Assembly: GCA_017303395.1 (NCBI GenBank) | Contig: JAFLBN010000020.1 | Location: forward strand, 1-62,309 | Source: Chitinophagales bacterium | Lineage (GTDB): Bacteria; Bacteroidota; Bacteroidia; Chitinophagales; Chitinophagaceae | Direction of reading: 5' to 3' | Length of the DNA stretch: 62,309 nt | In this document: positions 1-10,155 of the stretch, piece by piece | Layout of the letters: the number at the start of each line of letters is the position of its first letter | Numbering within the stretch: the stretch's first letter is position 1 | Program-made: the position numbers and the translations under genes | Notes under the pieces: generated by a model | Told to the model about the DNA's origin: nothing | Database searches by the model: none | Seen by the model: only the letters and a program-made list of their open reading frames with translations

Positions 1-1
1 C

Positions 2-460
2 GGTGGCCTCCGGGTCTATAATAAGAAGCATAGTTTGCGGATGCTGATAGACCCTGGAAAAGGAGAGATTGATATGTTTACAGGGAGGCTGACACTTGAA
101 AGACTGTACGACCTGCACGATAAATCGGGCTTTTATGCAACACTTCAGGAAAAAGGTATCAGCGGGTTGAAGGAATACATTTCACGCAGTCCTTCATTCC
201 CGATTGCTATGGTGGTGCTGGCTTTCAACCTGCTGCGCCTGGCAGGCATGTTATTATTTTTCTTCAGCAAAAGTGTCGATGTGCGCATACGTGTATTTGC
301 ATTCCTGCTGATAGCCTATTATGTATTTATTGCAGGTGCTATAGCGCATATACGTTACTTCATGCCTGTGTCGCTTATTGCAATGGCATGTGCGGCAATA
401 GGTTTTCAGTTACAGTTGCAAAGGCTGCGCAATACTGCTAATATTGCAAAGGGTAAATAA
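2..460 (+). CDS. C-terminal part of a membrane glycosyltransferase-like protein (5' end outside window)
   Basis: The frame is open from the window edge to a TAA at 458-460, so this is the 3' end of a longer gene. What remains has a soluble stretch followed by about three hydrophobic helices (FPIAMVVLAFNLLRLAGMLL, then AFLLIAYYVFIAGAIAHI, then a third) and a basic tail. An Arg-Tyr-x-x-Pro turn (RYFMP) between the last helices is of the kind seen near the C-terminus of GT-C/PMT-type lipid-linked sugar transferases. The next gene starts 6 nt after the stop and is also a GT-C-like membrane protein, so the two probably form one operon. The family call is an inference from topology and neighbour; the catalytic N-terminus is not visible. 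Confidence 0.55.
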   Translation, partial: GGLRVYNKKHSLRMLIDPGKGEIDMFTGRLTLERLYDLHDKSGFYATLQEKGISGLKEYISRSPSFPIAMVVLAFNLLRLAGMLLFFFSKSVDVRIRVFAFLLIAYYVFIAGAIAHIRYFMPVSLIAMACAAIGFQLQLQRLRNTANIAKGK

Positions 461-466
461 ACCATC

Positions 467-2014
467 TTGCAACAGATTCGCAAACACATACCATTTATTG
501 CATCGGCCATAGTGCTATTGTTGTTGATTGCCGTTTACTATCCGTATTGCAAATACTATGTGGACCCGGATGCTACTGCCTATCTTACTATATCCAAGCT
601 ATATGCAAATGGCGACTGGCTGAATGCTGTGAACGGATATTGGAGCCCGTGGAGCTGCTGGTTGACGGCGATATTTATTAAACTAGGTACTACTGCCATT
701 GACGGTGCAATTATAGCCAATGCTATTGGCGCAGTATTACTGCTACGCATCACCCATTCATTTTTCATCAGGTATAGCATCAATAGCTTTGCACAGTGGT
801 TGCTTTGTATGGCTTCTTCGGTGTTTCTTGCATACGCAGTGTATTATCAGAACTATGATGATATATGGGAGTGTTTCTTCTTGCTTTATGCACTGCGTCT
901 GATGGTAAGCCACAAGTTCAGGCACACACCATTATATTGGTTGGGGGCAGGTGTGCTGGGTGCATTGGCATACTTTGCCAAAGCCTATGCCTTCCCATTT
1001 TTTATACTCAGTACACTGGCGGTAGTGTTCTACAATACCCGTGCATGGCGAAGTGCTAGCAGGGTAGAGTGGCTGAAGATATCGGCGGTAATGATTGGCA
1101 CAATGGTGTTACTAAGCAGCCCGTGGTTGTTTGCATTGCATCATAAATATGGCATGTGGACAACAGGCACTGCCGGCAAGCTCAATATGTCGTGGTATCT
1201 GGTAGGGCACCCATACTGGAAGGATAGTGTAGGCTGCCTGCTGCCCGCAGGCAATGGCATCAGCTATTGGCAAGACCCGTGGCTGGTAAATGGGGAAACT
1301 CCCCGGTTCTGGAGTTCATCAGCACTTTTCATTCGTCAATTGATGAAGCTGGTGCAGAACAGTTACAAGTTTACACTCAGCAGCCTGATGATAGGTGTAG
1401 GTTTTCTGGCGGTCTGGGTATATATGGTTTGGCTGCTTTTGTTTCGCAAAGTGATGCGGCAAAAGTACCGCGCATACTATCCTGTCATCATACCTTACAG
1501 CATTTTCCCATTGCCGTTTCTGCTTATCAACTTCGAGCCGCGCTATATCTGGTATATGCTGCCTATCAGCATGGTATTGGGTATGGCAATACTGCGCAAA
1601 AGCAGGATGCTTAACCGCAATGGTATAATCTTGCTCTTTGCCCTCAGCTATGCTATATGGCCTGTGTGGGATATGAAGAGTATGTGGAACAAAGGCACGG
1701 CAGAATATAAGTTGGCGCAAGACTTAAAGCAACAAGGCATAAAGGGTAACATAGCTTCTAATGTCGTTTTTGGTATGCCTGAGGCTGTATCTATGCAAAG
1801 AGTAGCCTATTTCTCAGGCAATAGCTATTACATCATGTACAAAGCGCCAGCAAGCTTTCAGGAATTACTGCCAGAACTACGTAAGTACGACGTGAAATAT
1901 TACTGTTATTATCCCCAATACAATACCAACTGGCAACTGAAAAATGAAAAGGGAGAGGCTTTGCCTTCGGTAGATATAAGTGCTGAATGTAAAGTCTTCA
2001 TTCTTAACCCCTGA
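467..2014 (+). CDS. GT-C-type integral membrane glycosyltransferase
   Basis: 515 residues with 9-11 hydrophobic helices. The N-terminal helix is followed by a periplasmic loop with DPDATAYLTISKLY and then NGYWSPW; acidic residues in the first outer loop plus a YWSP motif are typical of GT-C enzymes that use polyprenyl-phosphate sugars in the inner membrane. The C-terminal 90 residues form a soluble domain. The start is a TTG: the frame is closed by TAA at 458-460 and no ATG occurs until about residue 114, which would remove the first helices. It follows the upstream gene by 6 nt and is probably translationally coupled to it. Acceptor and donor cannot be read from the sequence; envelope polysaccharide or glycolipid modification is an inference. 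Confidence 0.65.
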   Translation: MQQIRKHIPFIASAIVLLLLIAVYYPYCKYYVDPDATAYLTISKLYANGDWLNAVNGYWSPWSCWLTAIFIKLGTTAIDGAIIANAIGAVLLLRITHSFFIRYSINSFAQWLLCMASSVFLAYAVYYQNYDDIWECFFLLYALRLMVSHKFRHTPLYWLGAGVLGALAYFAKAYAFPFFILSTLAVVFYNTRAWRSASRVEWLKISAVMIGTMVLLSSPWLFALHHKYGMWTTGTAGKLNMSWYLVGHPYWKDSVGCLLPAGNGISYWQDPWLVNGETPRFWSSSALFIRQLMKLVQNSYKFTLSSLMIGVGFLAVWVYMVWLLLFRKVMRQKYRAYYPVIIPYSIFPLPFLLINFEPRYIWYMLPISMVLGMAILRKSRMLNRNGIILLFALSYAIWPVWDMKSMWNKGTAEYKLAQDLKQQGIKGNIASNVVFGMPEAVSMQRVAYFSGNSYYIMYKAPASFQELLPELRKYDVKYYCYYPQYNTNWQLKNEKGEALPSVDISAECKVFILNP

Positions 2015-2053
2015 TTAACTACAGGGCAGTAACCAACTTATTGGTTTAATAAT

Positions 2054-2061
2054 TATCTTTG
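2054..2061 (+). promoter_or_regulatory. Bacteroidota-type -7 promoter element of the aldolase gene
   Basis: TATCTTTG matches the Bacteroidota -7 consensus TAnnTTTG exactly and lies 31 bp before the aldolase ATG. No TTG lies 17-23 bp upstream, so the -33 half is not recognisable. The element gives the aldolase its own promoter, separate from the glycosyltransferase genes. Confidence 0.6.
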
Positions 2062-2092
2062 CACACTTTTTAAGGAAAAATATCATATATAT

Positions 2093-3151
2093 ATGGCATC
2101 GACAAAAATACAGGAACTGCTGGGCGACCAGGCGGGTTTTTATCTGGACCACACTTGCAAAACCATCGACAAATCTGCACTGCACCTGCCTACAGGCAAT
2201 GTTGTAGATGACGTATGGCAAATGTCTAACCGTAACATCCAAACCCTGAAAAGCATTCAGGCACTGATGGGCAATGGCCGTCTTGCAAACACTGGTTATG
2301 TATCTATTCTTCCTGTAGATCAGGGTATCGAGCACAGCGCAGGTGCGTCTTTCGCTCCAAACCCTATTTATTTCGATCCTGAAAATATCGTAAAACTAGC
2401 TATGGAAGGCGGTTGCAACGCTGTTGCATCTACTTATGGTGTACTGGGTGCAGTAGCTCGCAAATACGCTCACAAAATACCTTTCATCGTTAAGATCAAT
2501 CACAATGAGTTTATCTCTTATCCTAACAAGTTCGACCAGATCATGTTCGGTACTATCCGCGATGCATGGAACATGGGTGCAACTGCTGTAGGTGCTACTA
2601 TCTACTTTGGTAGCGACGAGAGCGCTCGCCAGATAGTAGAAGTTGCTAAAGCATTTGAATATGCACACGAACTGGGTATGGCTACAGTATTGTGGTGCTA
2701 CCTGCGCAACAGCTCTTTCAAGAAAGATGGTGTTGACTACCACACAGCAGCAGACCTTACCGCACAGGCAAACCACCTGGGCGTAACTATTCAGGCAGAT
2801 ATCATCAAGCAAAAATTGCCTGTTGGTAATGGCGGCTACACTGCGCTGAACTTCGGTAAAACTCACAAAAAAGTATACGACGAACTGACTACAGATCACC
2901 CAATCGACCTGTGTCGTTACCAAGTGGCTAACTGCTACATGGGCCGTGCCGGTTTGATTAACTCTGGTGGTGAATCTAAAGGTGCATCAGATATGGCAGA
3001 AGCTGTGATGACTGCGGTTGTTAACAAGCGTGCAGGTGGTATGGGCCTTATCAGCGGTCGTAAAGCATTCCAAAAGCCAATGAACGAAGGTGTTCAGTTG
3101 CTGAATACTATCCAAGATGTGTATCTGGATAACAGTATCACAATCGCTTAA
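2093..3151 (+). CDS. fbaB: Class I fructose-bisphosphate aldolase (DhnA/FbaB type)
   Basis: 352 residues. It cleaves fructose 1,6-bisphosphate to dihydroxyacetone phosphate and glyceraldehyde 3-phosphate through a Lys Schiff base, in cytoplasmic glycolysis and gluconeogenesis. Visible family features are [14 protein letters not shown] near residue 75 (the substrate-phosphate and acidic region of DhnA-type aldolases), [11 protein letters not shown] near 135, and ADIIKQKLP around residue 239. Lys239 there aligns in position with the Schiff-base Lys of the E. coli FbaB type (inferred). The C-terminus [12 protein letters not shown] fits the phosphate-binding GxxxGR segment. The start is ATG, 31 bp after a perfect -7 box, and a strong terminator follows. 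The gene is monocistronic. Family assignment is secure; the exact catalytic Lys is inferred. Confidence 0.93.
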   Translation: MASTKIQELLGDQAGFYLDHTCKTIDKSALHLPTGNVVDDVWQMSNRNIQTLKSIQALMGNGRLANTGYVSILPVDQGIEHSAGASFAPNPIYFDPENIVKLAMEGGCNAVASTYGVLGAVARKYAHKIPFIVKINHNEFISYPNKFDQIMFGTIRDAWNMGATAVGATIYFGSDESARQIVEVAKAFEYAHELGMATVLWCYLRNSSFKKDGVDYHTAADLTAQANHLGVTIQADIIKQKLPVGNGGYTALNFGKTHKKVYDELTTDHPIDLCRYQVANCYMGRAGLINSGGESKGASDMAEAVMTAVVNKRAGGMGLISGRKAFQKPMNEGVQLLNTIQDVYLDNSITIA

Positions 3152-3174
3152 TTATCATATAATTTATATGCAAA

Positions 3175-3201
3175 AGCCGCATCAACAGATGCGGCTTTTT
3201 T
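3175..3201 (+). terminator. Rho-independent terminator of the aldolase gene
   Basis: AGCCGCAT / ATGCGGCT stem (8 bp) with a 6-nt loop, followed by a run of T. It lies 23 bp after the aldolase stop. Confidence 0.88.
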
Positions 3202-3443
3202 AATGCCTATTCTTGCATATGTATTTGATTATCAGTTTAAACTCAAAGTTAAATTGTGGATATTTTAATGAGAAAAATTAACTATTGAGTATAATTATTC
3301 AAAGATTTTAATGTAATTTTAAAACACATGGTTAATATATGACTATGTTTTGACAAACCATTATCGTTGTATAGACATAGGTATGACAAAACAAGCCATA
3401 TAATCATCGACTCTCACGTAAACATTTTTTGAAAACTATAGTT

Positions 3444-5075
3444 ATGATTTCTATTTACAAACATGCACTAAGGATGGCTGCAGCACTTGTCTGCTTACTA
3501 TCTGTAAACAACGCTGAAGCACAAACTTATTGCAACCCGAGCTTCTCTTTTGGCTGTACATCCAGCGACTATATCCAGTCGTTTTCTACAACTGGTGGTA
3601 TCAACAATATCAGCAACCCCAATACCGGTTGCGCTGTGTCCAGTGGTATCAGTAGTTACATGAGTATGAAAGTGACAGCAAACCCTGGACAGACTGTAAA
3701 CTATTCAGCTACGAATACACCAAGCTTTGGTGAGTATTACACAATATTTGTAGACTGGAACCAAAATGGGGTGTTGAATGACGCTGGTGAGCAAATGACT
3801 TCATTCACCTATATTAGTGGTGGTGGCGTGTTTTCAGGTAGTTTTACAGTACCTCTGACAGCTACACCAGGTATGACGCGTATGCGTGTAATGTGTGTGT
3901 ATGCTACTTCATCTTTCACACCTTGTGGTACATACTCATTTGGAGAAATAGAAGATTATGGTTTTGAAGTAATGAGTCCATGTCCTACAAAGCCTACAGC
4001 ATTGTTGCCAACAGGTATCAGCTCTATGGGTGCTACGCTCAACTGGACACCTGTTACCGGTGCATTAAAATATGATTATGTAGTAGATACAATAACAGCA
4101 GGTGGTGTTTGGTTGCCAATAGCATCTACAACTGCTACAACTGCTACAGTTTCAGGTTTAAAACCTGGCACATCACACTACATGCGTGTAAGGAGCTACT
4201 GTGCAGCAACATCATTCTCTCAATGGGATACAATACGTTTTACTACATTACCTCCATGTGTTGTACCTAAAGGTTTCCTTGCCAGCAATGTAGATTCTAA
4301 TTCTGCAAACATTCAGTGGGATACTGCTACAAACGTTACTGCATGGCAATACATTGTAGATACTAACCGCAGTGCGCCGCTGCTCAGCAATCCCGGCATC
4401 AAAACTGTTACCAACAGGTATCATAAGGTTACAGGTCTTAACGAAGGTCGTTGGCAGTATGTACACATACGTTCTAAATGTGTGATGAATGATAGCTCCG
4501 GATGGTCTTTAGATTCGTTCTACACGCCGGTACCATGCCGCAAACCTCAGTTAATGTTGTCTAATCTTTACTCAAACAGTGCTGTAGCAGGATGGCCTGC
4601 TGTAAATACTGCTTATGAGTATGAGTATTTCTTAGGTACATCTACTACACCTCCAAGTTTGGGTACACCTATCAAGTTCTCTTATCTGCAGGTTGCAGCA
4701 TTGCAGCCAAAAACTACATACGATTTGTTTGTACGTTGTAAGTGTCGTGATAATAATGTGTATTCTACATCAGATTGGAGTATTCTTGAGTTTGTAACAA
4801 ATCCACCGCTTGGCATTAATAATATAAACAATGATGCAGTATCAATGAGTCTTTACCCTAATCCGGCTAAAGAAATATTGAATGTTGAAATTAGTGGTCG
4901 TTATAGTAATAATGCTGTTGTATATATTACCGATGTTGCCGGTAAAGTGATGAGTGTTGCAAACATCACAGGTAGCAAAATGGCTATCGATGTTAAATCG
5001 CTGACTGCAGGTGTGTACTTTGTTAAGTTTGCAGACGGAGAGAACACAAGCATGATGCGTTTTACGAAGATGTAA
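3444..5075 (+). CDS. T9SS cargo protein: GEVED domain, Fn3-like repeats, type A sorting domain
   Basis: About 543 residues. A signal peptide ends at NNAEAQ. Residues 25-175 form a GEVED domain (acidic FVDWNQNGVLNDAGEQ stretch and closing FGEIEDYGFEV). Three Fn3-like domains follow, each with a Cys-Pro linker and a W..I...T core, and then a T9SS type A sorting domain starting LYPNPAKEILNVEI and ending in a basic KFADGENTSMMRFTKM strand. The protein should be exported by Sec, pass the T9SS pore and be anchored at the surface or released. I use the ATG at 3444; a TTG 15 nt upstream is in frame but gives a poorer leader. First of three tandem paralogous cargo genes. Its Fn3 part is very close to that of the next gene (shared SSGWSLDSFYTP). 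The ligand is unknown. Confidence 0.85.
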   Translation: MISIYKHALRMAAALVCLLSVNNAEAQTYCNPSFSFGCTSSDYIQSFSTTGGINNISNPNTGCAVSSGISSYMSMKVTANPGQTVNYSATNTPSFGEYYTIFVDWNQNGVLNDAGEQMTSFTYISGGGVFSGSFTVPLTATPGMTRMRVMCVYATSSFTPCGTYSFGEIEDYGFEVMSPCPTKPTALLPTGISSMGATLNWTPVTGALKYDYVVDTITAGGVWLPIASTTATTATVSGLKPGTSHYMRVRSYCAATSFSQWDTIRFTTLPPCVVPKGFLASNVDSNSANIQWDTATNVTAWQYIVDTNRSAPLLSNPGIKTVTNRYHKVTGLNEGRWQYVHIRSKCVMNDSSGWSLDSFYTPVPCRKPQLMLSNLYSNSAVAGWPAVNTAYEYEYFLGTSTTPPSLGTPIKFSYLQVAALQPKTTYDLFVRCKCRDNNVYSTSDWSILEFVTNPPLGINNINNDAVSMSLYPNPAKEILNVEISGRYSNNAVVYITDVAGKVMSVANITGSKMAIDVKSLTAGVYFVKFADGENTSMMRFTKM

Positions 5076-5101
5076 TTTTTTAATAAATAGTTTTCAATAA
5101 T

Positions 5102-5136
5102 AAAGGCTACTGCATTTGCAGTAGCCTTTAATTTTT
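5102..5136 (+). terminator. Rho-independent terminator
   Basis: Near-perfect 12-13 bp stem AAAGGCTACTGC / GCAGTAGCCTTT with a tight loop, followed by AATTTTT. It ends the first T9SS cargo gene. Confidence 0.88.
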
Positions 5137-5317
5137 AATAATGTTATATTTAATTGGTATGTGTATGCACTTGTTTTACAATGCAGCTTTGTTATGCAGG
5201 TTAAAAACAGATTAAAATACAAGTAAAAACTATCTATATTATGCTCGTTTACGTCTATTGATTGGTATATTAGTATCGGTAAAATATTGTTATAATAATA
5301 ATAGAACCCATAAAATA

Positions 5318-6997
5318 ATGAGCAAACTTCTATCTAAAATCGTTATCGTTTTGCTGTGTCTTGCAGCAAATTTTGCGAATGCACAGCCTCCGCAGTACGT
5401 GTTTTCTGCAACAGGTAGCAACAATGTATTCCCATTTAGCAGTACAACGAACAGAGTTCAGTGGGTGTTTAACCAAAATCAGTTTGCACCTTCGTTACCA
5501 ATGGGTATGATTACCAAAATCTATTTTAAAAGTTTAAGTACTCACTCTGGTGCAACATATACCAATTTAAACATCAGTATTGGTACGACAACGTTAACAG
5601 CTATGCCTTCAGGTGGCGGTGTATGGGCTACTGGTTTGACGAACTGTTTGTCTGCAAGTACGTACAGCACAGGCCCGGTTACTAATGGAGGATGGGTAGC
5701 CTTTACACTCAGTACACCTTACTTTTATGATGGTGTATCTAATTTCATCTTAGACGTATCACAAACGGGCTATGTTACTGGGTTCACACACCAAATGACC
5801 ACATCTACGGGTAGCCGCAGGCAGTGGGGATCATCTTCAAGTACTACAATTAGCAGTAGTGGTGCCGGCCAACCGGAATTAGGCTTGGATGTAATACCTG
5901 GCTCTCCTTGTACAAAAACGCTGGCCTTGCCAACTACAAATATAGCATCTACAAGAGCAACTGTTAACTGGACACCTATTACAGGCTCTTTTAAATACGA
6001 ATATGTAATTGACACTACTACGCCGGGTATGGCTATTACCCCAATTACTGCAACAACAGCTACCAGTGCATTGGTTACAGGCCTGTATCCTAACAAAACC
6101 CACTATCTGCGTGTTCGCAATTATTGTAGTGCTATCAGCTATTCTATGTGGGATACAATTGCCTTTACAACATTACCTCCTTGTAAAATACCATACGGCT
6201 TTCTGGCAACGAACATAGATAGCAACTCTGCCAATATACAGTGGACACAAGATCCGAATGTAACGGGCTTCAAGCTATTGGTAGACACTTTCAGAACCGA
6301 TCCATTCCCTACCAACCCGAATATTATTACAATGACAACCAATTTTAAAGCATTAACAGGCCTTAAAGAGGGTAGATGGCATTATGTGCACGTACGTGCT
6401 AAATGTGTACAAGATGATAGCTCTGGTTGGTCTCTGGACTCATTCTACACACCTACACCATGTCGTAAACCAGTGCTTTCACTGACGCATATAGACGCAA
6501 ATAATGCTATTATTTCATGGCCTCTTGTGGCTACAGCATACAGCTACGAATACTTCTTTGGTTCGGCACAAAACCTGCCTGCAAACGGTACACCTCTGAA
6601 AGTGCCTGCTTTGCAAACACCGTATCTGCAACCTAAAACAGCTTATTCTGCACACGTACGTTGTATGTGTTCTGATAATAATGTAAAATCAGCTTCAGGC
6701 TGGAGTTCTATTGATTTTGTTACATCTCCGCCACTGGGTGTTGCAAATACTGCAAATATGCCATTCCAACTGGAGGCTTATCCTAATCCGGTAAAAGATG
6801 TGCTTACCATTAAAGCTATTGGCCTGAAAGGTACTGCCAACGTACAGATAACAGATGTTAAAGGCCGTGTTATGAATACATTGGCTATAGATAAGGATCA
6901 GACTTCAGTAAATGTAAACCACTATGCTCCGGGTATCTACATTTTGCAATACACAGATAATGAAACTGTGCACAATCTGAAGTTCACAAAAGACTAA
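5318..6997 (+). CDS. T9SS cargo protein with Fn3-like repeats and type A sorting domain
   Basis: 559 residues from the ATG at 5318; this start places a clean signal peptide (hydrophobic VIVLLCLAANFANA, then Q) at the N-terminus, whereas the longer open frame adds a polar extension. Residues 22-190 are a beta-rich domain without GEVED motifs and with a Ser/Thr/Gly-rich patch; I cannot name it. Three Fn3-like domains follow, very close to those of the upstream paralogue (shared VDSNSANIQW / IDSNSANIQW and GWSLDSFYTP), then a type A sorting domain (YPNPVKDVLTIKA to KFTKD). It is flanked by terminators on both sides, so it is an independent transcription unit. Surface or secreted adhesin-like role is inferred. 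Confidence 0.85.
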   Translation: MSKLLSKIVIVLLCLAANFANAQPPQYVFSATGSNNVFPFSSTTNRVQWVFNQNQFAPSLPMGMITKIYFKSLSTHSGATYTNLNISIGTTTLTAMPSGGGVWATGLTNCLSASTYSTGPVTNGGWVAFTLSTPYFYDGVSNFILDVSQTGYVTGFTHQMTTSTGSRRQWGSSSSTTISSSGAGQPELGLDVIPGSPCTKTLALPTTNIASTRATVNWTPITGSFKYEYVIDTTTPGMAITPITATTATSALVTGLYPNKTHYLRVRNYCSAISYSMWDTIAFTTLPPCKIPYGFLATNIDSNSANIQWTQDPNVTGFKLLVDTFRTDPFPTNPNIITMTTNFKALTGLKEGRWHYVHVRAKCVQDDSSGWSLDSFYTPTPCRKPVLSLTHIDANNAIISWPLVATAYSYEYFFGSAQNLPANGTPLKVPALQTPYLQPKTAYSAHVRCMCSDNNVKSASGWSSIDFVTSPPLGVANTANMPFQLEAYPNPVKDVLTIKAIGLKGTANVQITDVKGRVMNTLAIDKDQTSVNVNHYAPGIYILQYTDNETVHNLKFTKD

Positions 6998-7020
6998 TTT
7001 TTAAAATTTATGCATACATG

Positions 7021-7048
7021 AAAGCCGGATATTATTCCGGCTTTTTTT
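7021..7048 (+). terminator. Rho-independent terminator
   Basis: AAAGCCGGA / TCCGGCTTT stem with a 6-nt loop and a seven-T run, 24 bp after the second T9SS cargo gene. Confidence 0.9.
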
Positions 7049-7270
7049 GTTGACAGAAAGATTAAAATCGGATTAATAATAATGATTATGACATATGCCC
7101 CCAAACGCTTTGTCAGCTTTAATCGTCTATTATTCAGGCAGATGTTTTATTGCCTGTTGAAAAGCAGTAAATCATGCCTTTGAGAATTAACTTTTTTTTA
7201 TTATCATTGCTATTAGACTTAACTTTAGTAAAGTAAGATTCAATTAAAAAAATCCGCAAACGCAGATAGT

Positions 7271-8767
7271 ATGAATATCAAACTGTACCCGAAAATTAAA
7301 AATGTATTTGCCGCAGCAAGTTTATTGCTGGCATCGCAGGTAGCTACAGCCCAGTACTGTACACCGGTTGCAGGTCTCAATGGCAACTGTAAAGGCACTA
7401 CTCCACTTAGTGGAGACCACATCATTGCTGTAAAAACTTCAGGTGCAGTACAGAATATTAATAATACAAATGGTACATGTAATCCGGCTACGGGGTATAC
7501 AGACTATACCAACACTGTAGCAGCAAACAAGTGTATTGCAAACGCAGGTACTAACGTAACATGTACTGTTGACTTACATAACCACGGACAGTCTTTGTAT
7601 CCATATCGCATATGTGTATGGGTAGATTGGGATCAGAACGATACATTTGACAACAATGTGTACAACCCTACTACAAGAAAAGGGGAATTAATGATTCTTA
7701 CTCCTCTTACATTTTCCGGCTATACTACTGCAGCTACCGCTTTTCAAACTATTGCGGTACCACCAAATGCCAAAAATGGTCTGACACGTATGCGTGTTCG
7801 TGCAGGTACTCGTAACGGACAAAATCCTCCGTTCCCTCCAACAAACTTCGATCCTTGTAATGCATTGTCTTTCCAATGGGGAGAGGTTGAAGATTATGAC
7901 TTCGAAGTTATCAACCCATGTCTTGCTCCTAAATCAAAAGCACCGACAAATCTTACATACAAATCAGCAACAATCAATTGGATAGAACATCCTACTGCTA
8001 TTATGTATGAATACTGGATAAGCCAGACAAATGTTCCTCCAACATCTTACGGTTACTATTACACTACAAAAACATCTGTACCTCTTCCAGATACTGCAAC
8101 TATCAAGAATCTTGAATGTGAAACTAAATACTACTATTGGGTACGTAGTATTTGCGATACTGTAGGTAAGTCTTCATTTGCTTGGGAATATTCTCCCTGG
8201 AGGCTCGACTCTTTCATAACACCGCCTTGTTGTTATACACCAGAGGTTACAATCAGCTATATCACAAGTACTACTGCTATTGCTAGCTGGAATCCGGTAC
8301 CAAGTGTTATACAATATGAATATGCAATGCGTTCAGATACTATTGTTCCTGTAAAAGGTACAATCACAACAGCTACAAGTATATTGCTGAAAGGTCTTTC
8401 GCCTGCTACAGAATTGTACTTCTTCCTGCGTGCACATTGCTCTCCTACACCATATTCAGAATGGGGCTTGGATTCTTTCCTGACACAGCCTGCAACTGGT
8501 ATTACACCTATTGGAGAGGTTAAAGAATTCAGCATACAAGCATTCCCTAACCCGGCTAAAGACAAGGTAACACTGCGTGTAATGAAAGGCTTGAAACAAG
8601 GTATGGGTAATATTGAAATTGTTGACCTTGCCGGCCGTGTAATGAAAAATGAATACATGGAGCGTGAAGTAAAAGAAATAAGCATCGATGCACTGCCTGC
8701 AGGTGTTTACATCATCAAATACACAGATGATAAACACTCTAATGTCATCAAGCTGAATAAAGAGTAG
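7271..8767 (+). CDS. T9SS cargo protein: GEVED domain, Fn3-like repeats, type A sorting domain
   Basis: 498 residues with an ATG start and a signal peptide ending at ASQVATAQ. A GEVED domain occupies about residues 60-220: VWVDWDQNDTFDNN is the acidic loop and WGEVEDYDFEV the closing motif. Two Fn3-like domains carry CCYTPEV and LDSFLTQP linkers, and a type A sorting domain runs from AFPNPAKDKVTLRV to the end with VYIIKYTDD near the C-terminus. It shares the GEVED module with the first paralogue of this array, but its Fn3 domains have diverged much more. A separate terminator follows. Predicted to be exported by Sec and T9SS. The ligand is unknown. Confidence 0.86.
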   Translation: MNIKLYPKIKNVFAAASLLLASQVATAQYCTPVAGLNGNCKGTTPLSGDHIIAVKTSGAVQNINNTNGTCNPATGYTDYTNTVAANKCIANAGTNVTCTVDLHNHGQSLYPYRICVWVDWDQNDTFDNNVYNPTTRKGELMILTPLTFSGYTTAATAFQTIAVPPNAKNGLTRMRVRAGTRNGQNPPFPPTNFDPCNALSFQWGEVEDYDFEVINPCLAPKSKAPTNLTYKSATINWIEHPTAIMYEYWISQTNVPPTSYGYYYTTKTSVPLPDTATIKNLECETKYYYWVRSICDTVGKSSFAWEYSPWRLDSFITPPCCYTPEVTISYITSTTAIASWNPVPSVIQYEYAMRSDTIVPVKGTITTATSILLKGLSPATELYFFLRAHCSPTPYSEWGLDSFLTQPATGITPIGEVKEFSIQAFPNPAKDKVTLRVMKGLKQGMGNIEIVDLAGRVMKNEYMEREVKEISIDALPAGVYIIKYTDDKHSNVIKLNKE

Positions 8768-8788
8768 ATATCAACTTAAGTTTATACT

Positions 8789-8819
8789 AAACGGGGATGT
8801 AAATCATCCCCGTTTTTTT
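8789..8819 (+). terminator. Rho-independent terminator
   Basis: AAACGGGGATG / CATCCCCGTTT stem of 11 bp with a 5-nt loop and a T run. It ends the third T9SS cargo gene. Confidence 0.9.
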
Positions 8820-8847
8820 ATGCATATATCGATTAAGTCAAGTACAT

Positions 8848-8880
8848 AAAAAATCCCCTCAGACAACTGAGGGGATTTTC
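8848..8880 (-). terminator. Rho-independent terminator of metK
   Basis: 13-bp stem AAAATCCCCTCAG / CTGAGGGGATTTT with a 4-nt loop, reading on the minus strand into a T run (A run at 8848-8853 on the plus strand). It closes the GT5-DUF4270-glmS-metK run. The A/T-rich stem base may also stop plus-strand transcription. Confidence 0.88.
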
Positions 8881-8901
8881 TTTATTTAATTTTCTTTAAA
8901 C

Positions 8902-10155
8902 TTATTTCAGTTTGAAGGCTTTCTTAACCTTAGCAACGTAGTCCAGTTTCTCCCATGTAAAGAGTTCCACTTTTACATTCTTAGTTTTGCCATCTGCAGA
9001 TTTGAATGTTTTAGTTACTGTCTGAGACTCGCGACCCATGTGGCCATATGCAGCACATTCGCTATACATAGGCTGGCGCAGTTTCAGACGCTGTTCTATG
9101 AAGTACGGACGCATATCAAATACTTCCTCTACCAGTTTAGCTATCTGGCCATCAGTCATTTTTACTTTTGCAGTACCATAAGTATTTACATAGATACCCA
9201 TTGGTTTGGCAACGCCGATAGCGTAAGAAACCTGAACAAGTACTTCATCACATACACCTGCAGCTACCAGATTTTTAGCAATGTGACGTGTAGCATATGC
9301 GGCAGAACGGTCAACCTTACTAGGGTCTTTACCACTGAAAGCACCACCACCGTGTGCACCTTTACCACCGTATGTATCTACGATGATTTTACGGCCTGTC
9401 AGGCCGGTATCGCCGTGCGGGCCACCTATCACAAACTTGCCAGTAGGGTTGATGTGGTAGTTGATTTTGTTATTGAACAGAGATTTGTACTGAGGGTACA
9501 TCTTCATAACGCGAGGTATCAGAATGTTCAGTACGTCTTTCTTAATGGTTTCCTGCATTTTCTTCTCTTCAGCAAAGTCATCGTGCTGTGTAGAGATAAC
9601 GATTGTATCGATGCGTACAGGTTTATTATCATCGCTATACTCAAGCGTTACCTGGCTTTTAGCATCAGGACGCAAGTATTTCATTTGTTTACCTTCGCGG
9701 CGGATGGCTGAGAGTTCGCGCAGCAGAGCGTGAGCCATATCCAGTGCCAGTGGCATGTAGTTGGCTGTTTCGTTTGTTGCATAACCAAACATCATACCCT
9801 GATCACCTGCACCTTGGTCTTCTTTCTTCTTTTTATCTACACCTTGGTTGATGTCAGGAGACTGCTCGTGGATGGCAGAAAGTACACCACAAGAGTTTGC
9901 CTCAAACATGTATTCACTCTTCGTGTAGCCGATTTTAGTGATTACATCACGAGCTATGCTCTGAGCATCTATATATGTATTACATTTCACTTCGCCCGCC
10001 AATATTACCTGTCCTGTTGTTACCAGTGTTTCGCAGGCAATTTTAGAATTCGGATCCCATGCAAGAAAGTTGTCTACTAATGCGTCTGATATCTGATCCG
10101 CTACTTTATCCGGATGTCCTTCTGATACAGACTCTGAAGTGAATAAATAAGGCAT
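8902..10155 (-). CDS. metK: S-adenosylmethionine synthetase
   Basis: 417 residues, somewhat longer than the usual 380-400. It makes S-adenosylmethionine from ATP and methionine in the cytoplasm. Signatures are [18 protein letters not shown] at the N-terminus (ATP/Mg site), the [12 protein letters not shown] hexapeptide region near residue 117, and [19 protein letters not shown] near residue 270 (P-loop-like motif). The ATG start is clear. It is the last gene of a minus-strand run behind glmS (62-nt gap), with its own strong terminator. I saw no SAM riboswitch in the gap, so control probably acts through the upstream genes or an unrecognised internal promoter. Confidence 0.98.
   Translation of the reverse strand: MPYLFTSESVSEGHPDKVADQISDALVDNFLAWDPNSKIACETLVTTGQVILAGEVKCNTYIDAQSIARDVITKIGYTKSEYMFEANSCGVLSAIHEQSPDINQGVDKKKKEDQGAGDQGMMFGYATNETANYMPLALDMAHALLRELSAIRREGKQMKYLRPDAKSQVTLEYSDDNKPVRIDTIVISTQHDDFAEEKKMQETIKKDVLNILIPRVMKMYPQYKSLFNNKINYHINPTGKFVIGGPHGDTGLTGRKIIVDTYGGKGAHGGGAFSGKDPSKVDRSAAYATRHIAKNLVAAGVCDEVLVQVSYAIGVAKPMGIYVNTYGTAKVKMTDGQIAKLVEEVFDMRPYFIEQRLKLRQPMYSECAAYGHMGRESQTVTKTFKSADGKTKNVKVELFTWEKLDYVAKVKKAFKLK

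Noticed and set aside
8829-8841. Half-site AAGTCAA similar to the Fnr-like palindromes
   Set aside because: Only one half matches, and it lies between two terminators where no promoter is expected.
9040-9711. 223-residue ORF opposite metK
   Set aside because: It lies wholly inside a certain metK gene, is Cys/Phe/Thr-rich without any motif, and is a shadow frame.
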